NCBI RefSeq assembly: GCF_024347495.1 | Contig: NZ_AP025491.1 | Coordinates: 124,001-188,000 of the forward strand | Source of the DNA: Vibrio gallaecicus | Lineage (GTDB): Bacteria > Pseudomonadota > Gammaproteobacteria > Enterobacterales > Vibrionaceae | DNA: 64,000 nucleotides | Direction: 5' to 3' | In this document: positions 46,291 to 55,288 of the stretch, piece by piece | How positions within the stretch are numbered: position 1 is the stretch's first letter | How the letters are laid out: every line of letters starts with the position of its first letter | Program-made: the position numbers and the translations under genes | Notes under the pieces: generated by a model | Told to the model about the DNA's origin: nothing | The model's database searches: none | The model's input: only the letters and a program-made list of their open reading frames with translations

Positions 46291-48009
46291 ATGAGCATGG
46301 AAATAGCCCCAATGCGTTCCCCCAAACTTAGAGCCAACGCTTTCATGGCGAGAATGAGCAAAGATAATGTCATTCTTATTGCATTACTGGCTTTATTAAC
46401 CTTAATGATGTCACTGTTCATTTTAATGCCGCTTTGGGCGATGCTCAAAAAAAGTGTGCAGAATAATGATGGAGATTTTGTTGGTTTAGAAAATTTTGCT
46501 ACCTACTTCTCTTCACAGAGCTTATGGCAGTCGGTTGGTAATACATTCACTTTAGGTGTGTTGGTCACCGTGATTGTTGGTGTGTTGGCGTTTGGCTACG
46601 CGTATGCGATTACTCGATCCTGTATGCCCTTTAAGGGTCTCTTTCAAGTGTTGGGGTCAGCACCTATTCTTGCTCCTTCATTACTTCCAGCGATCAGTTT
46701 GATCTTTCTCTTTGGTAATCAAGGTATCGCCAAAGAGGTGTTAGGTGGGCATTCGATCTATGGATTAATTGGTGTCTCAATTGGATTGATTTTCTGGACC
46801 TTTCCACATGCATTAATGATCCTCACTACATCGTTAAGAACATCGGATGCTCGTTTATATGAAGCAGCAAGGGCATTGAATACTTCGCCTTTGAAAACCT
46901 TTTTTATGGTGACATTACCTGCGGCAAAATATGGTTTGATAAGCACTTTGATTGTGGTGTTTACCTTAGTGGTATGTGACTTTGGTGTGCCAAAGGTGAT
47001 TGGTGGCAACTACAATGTCTTATCCACTGATATTTTCAAGCAAGTGGTTGGTCAGCAGAATTTTTCTATGGGTGCAGTGACAAGTATTTTACTGCTGGCT
47101 CCTGCACTGTTGGCGTTTGGTGTTGACCGCTGGGTTCAAAAGAAACAAAAAAGTCTGTTTGATACCCGCTCAGTCGCCTACCAGCCAGAGCCGAATTCCA
47201 TTCGAGATGGGATCTGTTTTGTCTATTGCCTTATGATCTCTGTAGCGGTTATCACTGTTTTAGGCATGGCGATTTATGGCTCTATGGTGACATTCTGGCC
47301 TTGGAATAAAACCCTAACGCTGAATAATTATAACTTTGCTGAAATGAGTACCTATGGGTGGACGCCATTTTTTAATTCACTCACGTTAGGAGCTTGGACA
47401 GCCATTATTGGTACAGTGGTTATCTTTATTGGTGCTTATTGCATTGAAAAAGGACGAGCTTTTGCGCCTATTCGTCAAGTGATGCAGATGGTCAGTGTCG
47501 TGCCGATGGCAGTTCCTGGAATGGTGTTGGGTCTTGGGTATATCTTCTATTTTAATGATGTGACTAACCCACTTAATGTGCTGTATGGCACCATGACATT
47601 CCTAGTGATTAATACTATTGTGCACTATTACACAGTCGGCCACATGACGGCGTTAACGGCATTGAAGCAAATACCCGCCGAGGTTGAAGCCACCGCGGCT
47701 TCCGTTAACCTGCCTCAATACAAGTTGTTTTTTAAGGTCACAGTGCCCGTCTGTTTACCAGCAATTTTAGATATTGCGACTTATCTTTTTATTAATGCAC
47801 TAACCACCACCTCTGCTGTAGTATTCTTATATTCAACAGATACGATTCCTGCCTCGGTTTCAGTATTGAATATGGATGATGCTGGGCAAACCGGTGCAGC
47901 GGCGGCAATGGCAGTGATGATCATGTTATCAGCCGCAACCGCAAAGCTTATGCACATGGTAACGAATAAGCTCTGTGAAAAAAGAACTCAAGCTTGGCGT
48001 AAGCGTTAG
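46291..48009 (+). CDS. phnU: Fused (two-domain) ABC permease for AEP
   Basis: 572 residues with about 12 helices in two homologous halves, each with an EAA loop: YEAARALNTSPLKTFFMVTLP (~190) and VEATAASVNLPQYKLFFKVTVP (~465). A single polypeptide therefore forms both channel halves, as in FbpB-type iron and AEP importers. It works with the ATPase immediately upstream and the binding protein at 41509. The start ATG at 46291 follows GAGG in the end of phnT. Confidence 0.87.
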   Translation: MSMEIAPMRSPKLRANAFMARMSKDNVILIALLALLTLMMSLFILMPLWAMLKKSVQNNDGDFVGLENFATYFSSQSLWQSVGNTFTLGVLVTVIVGVLAFGYAYAITRSCMPFKGLFQVLGSAPILAPSLLPAISLIFLFGNQGIAKEVLGGHSIYGLIGVSIGLIFWTFPHALMILTTSLRTSDARLYEAARALNTSPLKTFFMVTLPAAKYGLISTLIVVFTLVVCDFGVPKVIGGNYNVLSTDIFKQVVGQQNFSMGAVTSILLLAPALLAFGVDRWVQKKQKSLFDTRSVAYQPEPNSIRDGICFVYCLMISVAVITVLGMAIYGSMVTFWPWNKTLTLNNYNFAEMSTYGWTPFFNSLTLGAWTAIIGTVVIFIGAYCIEKGRAFAPIRQVMQMVSVVPMAVPGMVLGLGYIFYFNDVTNPLNVLYGTMTFLVINTIVHYYTVGHMTALTALKQIPAEVEATAASVNLPQYKLFFKVTVPVCLPAILDIATYLFINALTTTSAVVFLYSTDTIPASVSVLNMDDAGQTGAAAAMAVMIMLSAATAKLMHMVTNKLCEKRTQAWRKR

Positions 48010-48152
48010 TGGTTTAGGCTCTGTAAATATCGCTGAAGAAAGCTACTGCTTAAGAAAACTTTTACTAAAGAAGAACAGAGCTAAAGAAAAATTCAGCTTA
48101 GGCAGTGCTAGTAAGCGAATGCTCCGTAAAAGAACGATATAAAGGAAAGTAA

Positions 48153-48857
48153 GTGCAGTACGTTAAAATTAAAGATGTCATCGTTGAACAGATTGAGTCG
48201 GGGATGTTGTCATCAAGACAAAAACTTCCGGCTGAACGTAAGCTTGCCGAATCGTTTGATACTACTCGTGTCACATTGCGCGAAGCTTTGTCACTGCTTG
48301 AAGCGGAAGGCAAAATTTATCGAGAAGACCGCCGCGGTTGGTTTATCTCTCCATCGCCTTTGCGTTATGACCCAACACAAACACTTAATTTTACCAATAT
48401 GGCATTGTCGCAAGATCGTAAGCCCAAAACGGAACTCGTTTCAGCTAAAAGTATGCTCGCGACAAAACAAGCTGTGAATTTGTTAAAACTGCCTCCTTTC
48501 TCCGATGTCTACAAAGTCGATCGTGTTCGGTATTTAGAAGATCGCCCTGTGGTGTATGTAACAAACTTTATTAGACCAGAGTTATTCCCTAATTTACTCG
48601 ATCACGACTTATCCAAGTCATTAACGGATATTTACCGTGAACATTTTGGTGTGGTGTATCAGAAAATTCGTTATCGCGTCAGTACAACATCCTTACTCGG
48701 AGAAACAGCCCAAGCTTTGCGTGCAACGTCTGGTTCGCCCGCAATGGTGGTAGAGCGTGTAAATTACAATCAGAAGGGCGACTTGATAGATTGCGATATT
48801 GAATACTGGCGACATGATGCGATCAGCATAGAGTCAGTTGCTGAATTAGAGCGTTAA
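48153..48857 (+). CDS. phnR: GntR/HutC-family regulator of phosphonate use (PhnR)
   Basis: 234 residues from GTG 48153 with AAGGAAAG upstream. The N-terminal winged helix shows LPAERKLAESFDTTRVTLREALSLLEAEGKIYREDRRGWFISP, the GntR signature. The remainder (~75-230) is a UTRA ligand domain (VYKVDRVRYLEDRPVVYVTNFI, GSPAMVVERVNYNQKGDLIDCDIEYWRHD). The ligand is likely AEP or a related metabolite. The 12-bp palindromes at 41219, 41409 and 45078 are of the HutC-type operator form and are its natural candidates. It follows the permease by 143 bp. Confidence 0.85.
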   Translation: MQYVKIKDVIVEQIESGMLSSRQKLPAERKLAESFDTTRVTLREALSLLEAEGKIYREDRRGWFISPSPLRYDPTQTLNFTNMALSQDRKPKTELVSAKSMLATKQAVNLLKLPPFSDVYKVDRVRYLEDRPVVYVTNFIRPELFPNLLDHDLSKSLTDIYREHFGVVYQKIRYRVSTTSLLGETAQALRATSGSPAMVVERVNYNQKGDLIDCDIEYWRHDAISIESVAELER

Positions 48858-48911
48858 CGCTAGAAGATAAAAATTAAGAAAACTCGATCATATATTCTGA
48901 TTTATCGTAAT

Positions 48912-48938
48912 AGGCTTCCTTCTGGGAGGCCTTTTTTA
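48912..48938 (+). terminator. Terminator after phnR
   Basis: AGGCTTCC (48912-48919) / GGGAGGCCT (48924-48932) with one wobble pair, then a T-run. Confidence 0.8.
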
Positions 48939-48961
48939 TAAGCAATGCTCAAGGAATAAAA

Positions 48962-49864
48962 ATGGAAGTGGCAGCCGTCATCATTGTGGTTTTTTCTGCA
49001 TTGTTACATGCAGGGTGGAATATTTTAGGAAAATCAAATCAAGGTTCAGGCTCTGCATTTTTCCTCGCATCAGGCTCTGCAGCCGCGTTACTGTTAACGC
49101 CTTATTTGTTTTGGTATTCAATGACATTGGGCTTCGAGAAAATCCCCAATGCTTTTTGGATGCTGGTATTTCTTAGTGGGATTTTTCAAATTGTTTATTT
49201 AATTGGCTTAGGGATGGCTTATAAACAGGCAGATATTGGTGCCATTTATCCAATGGCACGAGCATTACCGGTACTAATGGTCGGTTTTGGTACCGTTTTG
49301 ATTGGCTATGAGCTTTCTGTTAATCAGTGGTTGGGGTTTGTGTTGATCACAATAGGCTGTTTGTTTGTTCCGCTTAAAAGCTTTAGAGACTTACGATTCA
49401 AAGCTTATTTGAACCTGGGCGTGTTATGGGCACTTATTGCCGCCATTGGTACTACGGGTTATTCCATTATTGATAAAGAAGCCCTTTTGTTACTGGACCC
49501 TTTAAGCACATCAGCGATTACTAACAAGCACACGGCGGTTTTCTATTTAGGCGTTCAGTTCTGGGCGATTGTTGTACCGCTGGGCTTGTGGCTATTGGTG
49601 ACGAACCAAAAAACAGAGTTCGATAGTGCCTGGGTAATGCGTAAGCGTGCAACCGCGGCTGGCATTATGATGGCTGCGACTTATGGCTTAGTCTTGTTTG
49701 CAATGACTATAACAGAGAATGTCAGTTTGGTTGTGGCGCTAAGGCAAGTGAGTATCATTTTCGGTGTAGTGATGGGGATCTACTTTTTAAAGGAAAAGTG
49801 GCACATGACTCGTGGTGTCGGTGTTGTTCTGATTATCACAGGCTTAGTTACCTCACTGATTTAA
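48962..49864 (+). CDS. DMT/EamA-type membrane protein of the phosphonate cluster
   Basis: 300 residues with ten helices in two EamA-like halves: AVIIVVFSALLHAGWNILGKS at the start, DIGAIYPMARALPVLMVGFGTVLIGYELS in the middle and VSLVVALRQVSIIFGVVMGIYFLKEKW near the end. Members of the drug/metabolite transporter superfamily adjoin AEP catabolism genes in many proteobacteria and are known only as phosphonate-associated membrane proteins. It may export a product or import a related amine. It lies after the phnR terminator, so it may have its own promoter or depend on read-through. Confidence 0.8.
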   Translation: MEVAAVIIVVFSALLHAGWNILGKSNQGSGSAFFLASGSAAALLLTPYLFWYSMTLGFEKIPNAFWMLVFLSGIFQIVYLIGLGMAYKQADIGAIYPMARALPVLMVGFGTVLIGYELSVNQWLGFVLITIGCLFVPLKSFRDLRFKAYLNLGVLWALIAAIGTTGYSIIDKEALLLLDPLSTSAITNKHTAVFYLGVQFWAIVVPLGLWLLVTNQKTEFDSAWVMRKRATAAGIMMAATYGLVLFAMTITENVSLVVALRQVSIIFGVVMGIYFLKEKWHMTRGVGVVLIITGLVTSLI

Positions 49865-49981
49865 AATAGTTTTTATATTACACACCCGCCTTTAATGTGA
49901 CTTTACAGTCACATTTTTCTTATTGATAGCAAACGTTTTACTAATGTTAAAGATGTGATCCTTCTCATAGACAAGGTTGCA

Positions 49982-50021
49982 AAGTTACCGGTAACATCCA
50001 CCCTAACGTTACCGGTAACAT
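49982..50021 (+). promoter_or_regulatory. Tandem GntR-type operators upstream of the gluconate TRAP genes
   Basis: Two copies of GTTACCGGTAAC (49984-49995 and 50008-50019), centres 24 bp apart, match the E. coli GntR operator ATGTTACCGGTAACAT. The second copy abuts the TATAAT box at 50021. Confidence 0.85.
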
Positions 50022-50026
50022 ATAAT
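50021..50026 (+). promoter_or_regulatory. -10 box of the gluconate transporter promoter
   Basis: TATAAT immediately after the second operator and 39 bp before the start codon. The -35 region is weak and lies within the operator pair, so operator binding should occlude the promoter. Confidence 0.6.
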
Positions 50027-50064
50027 TACAAACCGGACTCTGTGAAACTCATAAGGATACCCAA

Positions 50065-51081
50065 ATGAAAGCTCTGACTAAAACGCTGATTGCTGCTTCC
50101 CTCACCGGCCTATTTGCTACTTCAGCAATGGCTGCAGACTTTAAACTTAAGATTCAATCTTCAGATCCTTCTGGTGATTTGAACTTCAAAGTTCAGCAGA
50201 AGTGGGCTGAGCGTGTAGAAACGATGTCTAACGGACGTATTGATATCGACCTTCTTCCTGTTGGCGCTGTAGTTAAGCACACAGAAACGCTAGGCGCGAT
50301 CAAGATGGGCATCCTAGATGGTCACATCACAGCAACGGGTTACTTCTCTGGTAAAGATCCAGCATTTGGTCTTATCGGTAACATGGTTGGCGCATGGTCT
50401 GATACAACACAACTGCTTCAATATATGAACTATGGCGGCGGTAACGAGCTAATGACTGAGCTTTACAAGCCTTACGGTGTTCAGTTCGTTGGCGCTTCAA
50501 CAACCGGTGTTGAGTCATTTATTTCTAAAAAGCCAATCGATGGTGTAGCGGATCTTAAAGGTCTTAAACTGCGTGCGCCAGAAGGTCTAGTACAGCAAGT
50601 ATTTGCAGCAGCAGGTGCGACTCCTGTAAACCTCCCGGGTTCTGAAGTATTTACTGGTTTAAGCAAAGGGGTCATTGATGCCGCTGACTACACCGTATTT
50701 TCTACCAACCAAAAAGCAGGCATGAACGACATTGCCACGCATCCAGTTCAGCCAGGTTTCCACTCTCTACCACTTATTGATATCTCTATTTCTCAGAAGA
50801 AATGGGACAAGATGCCAGCTGATCTACAAACAATGCTGCAAACATCAGTGCGTGACTTCTCTTACGACATGACAACTCAGCTGAAAATGGCTGACCAAGC
50901 TGCGCTTAAAGAAGCTCAAGCGAACCCTGAAATTACTATCCACGACTGGTCACAAGAAGAACGTAAGAAGTTCCGTGAAATCGCGAAAGGTCAATGGAAA
51001 GTATTTGCAGAACGTTCTGACAACGCAGGAAAAGTTTATAATTCAGTGACTGTGTTCCTAGAAGAGAACGGCTTACTGTAA
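50065..51081 (+). CDS. TRAP transporter solute-binding protein (probable gluconate)
   Basis: 338 residues of the DctP family. The signal peptide ends at AMAADFK. Typical segments are KVQQKWAERVETMSNGRIDIDLLPVGAVV, LKGLKLRAPEGLVQQVFAAAGATPVNLPGSEVFTGLSKGVIDAADY with the conserved Arg that holds the carboxylate, and KKWDKMPADLQTML. It is co-transcribed with the two membrane subunits and followed by gluconokinase and 6-phosphogluconate dehydrogenase. The gluconate assignment rests on these neighbours and the GntR operators. ATG 50065 follows AAGGA. Confidence 0.88.
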   Translation: MKALTKTLIAASLTGLFATSAMAADFKLKIQSSDPSGDLNFKVQQKWAERVETMSNGRIDIDLLPVGAVVKHTETLGAIKMGILDGHITATGYFSGKDPAFGLIGNMVGAWSDTTQLLQYMNYGGGNELMTELYKPYGVQFVGASTTGVESFISKKPIDGVADLKGLKLRAPEGLVQQVFAAAGATPVNLPGSEVFTGLSKGVIDAADYTVFSTNQKAGMNDIATHPVQPGFHSLPLIDISISQKKWDKMPADLQTMLQTSVRDFSYDMTTQLKMADQAALKEAQANPEITIHDWSQEERKKFREIAKGQWKVFAERSDNAGKVYNSVTVFLEENGLL

Positions 51082-51146
51082 TTCAAACTTAATTTACTGA
51101 AGGGGGAGGGCATTGCTCTCCCGTATTCTCCCAGGAAATTTGGCTC

Positions 51147-51704
51147 ATGACCGATAAAATCCCTCACGCACCAGCTGAAAACGACGAACAACCAAGAAAT
51201 GCGCTTGATCGCCTTATTATAAAGTTCAGTAATCTCGTTAGCTGGTTGTTTATTTTTACTGTATTGATTTCATTTTATGAAGTTGTGATGCGTTATGCAT
51301 TTGATGCCCCAACCACATGGGTGCATGAAACAGCGTCTTTCATCGGCGGTTCATTATTTATTATTGGTGGCATCTACGCGTTTGCCGCGAATAAGCACGT
51401 ACGTGTGGTTCTTATCTACGATTCAGTGTCTAACCAAGCGCGTAAATATCTTAATCTTGTTCACCACATTGTTGGATTAGCCTTTGCTGGCATGCTTGCT
51501 TACGCGGCTTACTTCACGGCAGAAGAAGCATGGTTTGCACCTTGGGGTGAGTTCCGCCTTGAAACATCAGGTTCAGTATTAAACGCGCCTTATCCTGCGC
51601 TCTTGAAAGGCCTGATCTTTGTTGTTTTGTGTGTTCTTGTTGTCCAGTTTGTATTGCACCTAATCCAAGAGTTGATGGGTCTGAGGAAGAATGATGATGT
51701 TTGA
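51147..51704 (+). CDS. TRAP transporter small membrane subunit (DctQ type)
   Basis: 185 residues with four helices; conserved FYEVVMRYAFDAPTTWVHETASFIGGSLFIIGGIYAFAANKHVRV, a DctQ hallmark. AGGAAA precedes the start. The end overlaps the large subunit start by 14 bp, so they are coupled. It pairs with the DctM-type subunit to form the sodium-driven transporter. Confidence 0.9.
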   Translation: MTDKIPHAPAENDEQPRNALDRLIIKFSNLVSWLFIFTVLISFYEVVMRYAFDAPTTWVHETASFIGGSLFIIGGIYAFAANKHVRVVLIYDSVSNQARKYLNLVHHIVGLAFAGMLAYAAYFTAEEAWFAPWGEFRLETSGSVLNAPYPALLKGLIFVVLCVLVVQFVLHLIQELMGLRKNDDV

Positions 51705-53019
51705 TTTATCTTCTATTGGTATCGCATGGGGCAGTTTGCTCATGCTGGTTATGATGATTGGTTTGCTACTGACTGGTATGCAGCTAGCGTTCGTAACAGG
51801 CTTTGTCGCGATTTTTTTCACTCTATGTTGGTTTGGTCCTGATGCCTTACCTTTGATTGCGAGCCGTACCTATAGCTTTGCTTCTGGTTATGTTTTCCTC
51901 GCGGTACCAATGTTTGTGTTGATGGCGGCTTTATTAGACCGTTCAGGCATTGCGCGTGATTTGTTTGACGCGATGAAATCTGTTGGTCGTAAAGTTCGTG
52001 GTGGCGTTGCGGTACAAACACTATTGGTAGCGGTACTACTGGCATCTATGTCAGGCGTTATCGGTGGTGAAACGGTACTACTGGGTATTCTTGCTCTGCC
52101 ACAAATGCTTCGTTTGGGCTACGACCGTAAACTTGCTATCGGTACAACCTGTGCGGGTGGCGCACTTGGTACCATGCTCCCGCCAAGTATCGTGCTGATC
52201 ATCTACGGCATGACAGCAAGTGTGTCGATTGGCGACCTGTTCAAAGCGTCATTCTTACCAGCGTTTATTCTTGCGGGCTGTTACATCGGCTACGTGCTGA
52301 TTCGCTGCAAGCTGAATCCGTCTTTGGCTCCTCTTCCAAGTGATGATGAGACAGAAGAAGATATTGCCAATCAGCCAAGCTACTTTAAGGCTCTGTTTTT
52401 CCCACTGCTTTCTGTAGCAACGGTCCTTGGCAGTATCTATACCGGTATCGCTTCAGTAACAGAGGCTTCGGCATTGGGTGTAGTTGGTATCATGATCAGC
52501 GCACTTATCCGTGGTGAATTGAACTTTAACATGCTGAAAGAGAGTGCCATCGCAACCATGCGTACTTGCGGCATGATCATGTGGATTGGTATCGGTGCAA
52601 GCGCACTGGTTGGTATCTACAACTTAATGGGCGGTATTGATTTTGTTGAAGAAACCATCCTTGCACTAAGTGGTGGTAACGCAACGGTAACGCTGTTAAT
52701 TATGATGGCTATCTTACTGGTTCTAGGCATGTTCCTCGATTGGGTAGGTGTGGCACTCCTAACAATGCCAATCTTTGTTCCAATCATCACGGGCCTTGGT
52801 TTTGACCCTGTGTGGTTTGGTGTTGTGTTCTGTCTAAATATGCAGGTGTCTTTCTTGTCACCACCGTTTGGTCCTGCGGCATTCTACTTGAAATCAGTAG
52901 CGCCAAAAGATATCAGCCTAGGCGAGATTTTCTCTTCACTACTGCCGTTCATTGCACTTCAAGTATTAGTTCTGGCACTGGTTATTATCTTCCCTCAGCT
53001 AGCGCTTTGGTGGCAATAA
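51691..53019 (+). CDS. TRAP transporter large membrane subunit (DctM type)
   Basis: 442 residues with about 12 helices. Family segments are PMFVLMAALLDRSGIARDLFDAM, SGVIGGETVLLGILALPQMLRLGYDRKLAIGTTCAGGALGTMLPPSIVLIIYG and FLDWVGVALLTMPIFVPI, with QVSFLSPPFGPAAFYLK near the end. It is the transport channel of the sodium-coupled TRAP system. The start is ATG 51691, the first of three in-frame ATG codons, with GAGGAAG upstream. Confidence 0.92.
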   Translation: MMMFDLSSIGIAWGSLLMLVMMIGLLLTGMQLAFVTGFVAIFFTLCWFGPDALPLIASRTYSFASGYVFLAVPMFVLMAALLDRSGIARDLFDAMKSVGRKVRGGVAVQTLLVAVLLASMSGVIGGETVLLGILALPQMLRLGYDRKLAIGTTCAGGALGTMLPPSIVLIIYGMTASVSIGDLFKASFLPAFILAGCYIGYVLIRCKLNPSLAPLPSDDETEEDIANQPSYFKALFFPLLSVATVLGSIYTGIASVTEASALGVVGIMISALIRGELNFNMLKESAIATMRTCGMIMWIGIGASALVGIYNLMGGIDFVEETILALSGGNATVTLLIMMAILLVLGMFLDWVGVALLTMPIFVPIITGLGFDPVWFGVVFCLNMQVSFLSPPFGPAAFYLKSVAPKDISLGEIFSSLLPFIALQVLVLALVIIFPQLALWWQ

Positions 53020-53025
53020 CAGAGA

Positions 53026-53119
53026 AGGTTCCTGAGTGAATGGAACGTTTAGGAACCTATCAGCAACAACATCAATGTAATTATTAGATTCGATTGTCAG
53101 CCCTAATTTGGTTAGGGCT
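53026..53119 (+). other. Two intercistronic hairpins before gluconokinase
   Basis: AGGTTCCT (53026-53033) / AGGAACCT (53051-53058), and AGCCCTAA (53099-53106) / TTAGGGCT (53112-53119). Neither is followed by a T-run, so they may be mRNA processing or stability elements that uncouple transporter from enzyme expression; the second ends 18 bp before the gntK start. Confidence 0.5.
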
Positions 53120-53136
53120 TAGGGAAGGCTTGCCTT

Positions 53137-53634
53137 ATGAAAAGCAAAAAAATACTCGTGATGGGCGTATCTGGATGCGGAAAAAGCCTGATTGGAAGCC
53201 GTATTGCAGAAGCATTAACGCTTCAGTTTTTTGATGGGGATGACTTCCATCCGCAAAGCAATGTAGAAAAAATGCGTCAAGGCATTCCGTTGACAGACGA
53301 CGATCGTCAAGGTTGGCTAGAAACGCTTAATAAACAATATATTGAACAACCAAGTGCGGTGATTGCTTGCTCTGCATTGAAGCCGCAGTATCGAGATATT
53401 CTGCGTAAGAATAACGAAGACTTAGTGATTGTGTATCTTCAAGGCAGTTTCGATACCATTTGGAATCGCCATCAAGCTCGTGAGAACCATTATTTCAATG
53501 GTCAAGAAATGCTAAAGAGCCAATTTGAAACCTTGGTTGAACCAAACAAAGGTGAAGCGTTGTTTATCGATATCTCACAAGATGTCGAACAGGTAGTAGA
53601 AAACGCACTGACTCAAATTAGACAGATAGGCTAA
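53137..53634 (+). CDS. gntK: Gluconokinase
   Basis: 165 residues phosphorylating gluconate to 6-phosphogluconate with ATP. P-loop GVSGCGKS (residues 9-16), then FFDGDDFHPQSNVEKMRQGIPLTDDDRQGWLETL, the gluconate-binding signature, CSALKPQYRDIL, and RENHYFNGQEMLKSQFETLE-like cap. Length is typical (about 165-175). It is 3 bp from gnd and in the same operon. Confidence 0.93.
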   Translation: MKSKKILVMGVSGCGKSLIGSRIAEALTLQFFDGDDFHPQSNVEKMRQGIPLTDDDRQGWLETLNKQYIEQPSAVIACSALKPQYRDILRKNNEDLVIVYLQGSFDTIWNRHQARENHYFNGQEMLKSQFETLVEPNKGEALFIDISQDVEQVVENALTQIRQIG

Positions 53635-53637
53635 ATC

Positions 53638-55146
53638 ATGACTCAGATACAAAATGACATCGCAATGATTGGTTTGGGAGTGATGGGCAAAAGCCTTGCC
53701 CTCAATCTACTGGATAACGGTTTTAACGTTGTTGGTTTCGACCTGAACAAAGACAACATTGAGTGCGCTAGCACTGAAGCGAAGCAACTCAATGCGATAT
53801 TTGAAGGAAAAGGGCTGTTTACTAGCGGCATTAATCTTGAAGAGGTTTTACAAGGACTAGCAAAACCACGAGTGATCGCGTTGTCTGTTCCTGCAGGAAA
53901 GTCCGTTGATATCGTAGTGAGTAATTTGCTAGAAGCCGGTTTAGAGAGCGACGACATTGTTATCGATACAGGCAATAGCCTTTGGACTGATACCGAATCC
54001 CGCGAATTGAATTATAAAGGCAAACTTCGTTTCTTCAGTACTGCCGTTTCTGGTGGCGAAGAAGGCGCGCGTGTTGGTCCTGCGCTGATGGCCAGCGGAG
54101 ACCAATCCGCTTGGCAATATGTGAAACCGATGTGGGAAGCGATTGCTGCAAAAGTGGATGCTAATGGACTACCTGTTGGTCAGTTTGAAACGGGTGAAGC
54201 GTGCGCGGCGTATGTTGGCCCTGCAGGTTCAGGTCATTATGTGAAGATGGTGCATAATGGTATTGAGTACGCTGACATGCAGCTTATCTGTGAAGTGTAC
54301 CAGTTCATGCGTGATGTGCTTGAAATGCCAGCTCAAGAGATTGGGCAAGTTTTTGAACAGTGGAACAACGGCGTACTTAATAGTTACCTGATGGAGATCA
54401 GCGCCGATATTCTTCAACACGAAGATGCTGCAACGGGTAAGCCATTTGTTGAAGTGGTGCTTGATAAGGCTGGTCAAAAAGGCACAGGTTTGTGGACAGC
54501 AGTAAACAGCCTTCAAGAAGGTTGCCCAACGCCAACGATTGCACAGGCCGTTTATGCGCGTGCGATGAGCGGTCAAAAATCACAACGCATACAAGGCAGT
54601 AAGCTTCTCAAAGGTAACATTGCTGATGCAAGCCAGTTAGATAAACCTGAAATCGTCTCTGAACTTCATGATGCACTATATTGCGGCAAGCTATCTGTTT
54701 ATGCTCAAGGTTTTGATTTATTAAAGACAGCTTCAGATAAAGAAGGTTGGAACTTAGATTTCACTGAAATTGCTAAGATCTGGCGTGCGGGTTGTATTAT
54801 TCGTGCCGCATTTTTGCAAAGTATCACAGCGGCTTATCAGAAAAATGGTGAGCTAGCGAACATACTGTTTGATGGGGCTTTCATCAAACAAGTGGAAGAG
54901 CGGGAGCTTGCTTGGCGTATTGCAGTCGCTAACTCCGCCTTGTTTGGGGTACCGATGCCAGGGATCAGTTCAGCATTGAGTTACTTCGATTCACTACGCT
55001 GTGAAGTATCGCCTGCTAATTTACTGCAAGCACAACGTGACTATTTTGGAGCTCATACCTACTCAAGAGTGGATTGTGAAGAAGCGGAGAAGTTTCATGT
55101 GACTTGGGGTCAATCTCCGAGAGTTGAGATAACCGTTAAAGCATAG
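53638..55146 (+). CDS. gnd: 6-phosphogluconate dehydrogenase (decarboxylating)
   Basis: 502 residues, oxidising 6-phosphogluconate to ribulose 5-phosphate with release of carbon dioxide. Rossmann motif MIGLGVMGKSLALNLLDNGFNVVGFD, substrate loop FFSTAVSGGEEGARVGPALMASG, YVGPAGSGHYVKMVHNGIEYADMQLI and LDKAGQKGTGLWTAVNSLQEG, plus AGCIIRAAFLQ near the C-terminus. Its inclusion here routes gluconate into the pentose phosphate pathway; no Entner-Doudoroff genes are in the cluster. It is slightly longer than the usual 468-480 residues. Confidence 0.94.
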   Translation: MTQIQNDIAMIGLGVMGKSLALNLLDNGFNVVGFDLNKDNIECASTEAKQLNAIFEGKGLFTSGINLEEVLQGLAKPRVIALSVPAGKSVDIVVSNLLEAGLESDDIVIDTGNSLWTDTESRELNYKGKLRFFSTAVSGGEEGARVGPALMASGDQSAWQYVKPMWEAIAAKVDANGLPVGQFETGEACAAYVGPAGSGHYVKMVHNGIEYADMQLICEVYQFMRDVLEMPAQEIGQVFEQWNNGVLNSYLMEISADILQHEDAATGKPFVEVVLDKAGQKGTGLWTAVNSLQEGCPTPTIAQAVYARAMSGQKSQRIQGSKLLKGNIADASQLDKPEIVSELHDALYCGKLSVYAQGFDLLKTASDKEGWNLDFTEIAKIWRAGCIIRAAFLQSITAAYQKNGELANILFDGAFIKQVEERELAWRIAVANSALFGVPMPGISSALSYFDSLRCEVSPANLLQAQRDYFGAHTYSRVDCEEAEKFHVTWGQSPRVEITVKA

Positions 55147-55155
55147 CGAATCTGC

Positions 55156-55182
55156 AAACGCCCTCTAGATGAGGGCGTTTTT
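55156..55182 (+). terminator. Terminator of the gluconate operon
   Basis: AAACGCCCTC (55156-55165), TAGAT loop, GAGGGCGTTT (55171-55180), then T-run. Confidence 0.9.
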
Positions 55183-55245
55183 AATTATGTTGCTATATCA
55201 ATTTTTTACTAAATTAGACTTCAAATTCCAAGTCAGTTGGATACA

Positions 55246-55261
55246 CTGTTACCAGTAACAT
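55246..55261. promoter_or_regulatory. GntR operator upstream of gntR
   Basis: CTGTTACCAGTAACAT differs at one central base from the sites at the TRAP promoter and lies 28 bp before the gntR start; it implies autoregulation. Confidence 0.78.
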
Positions 55262-55288
55262 TAGCCATAACAATAATAATTAAATACC

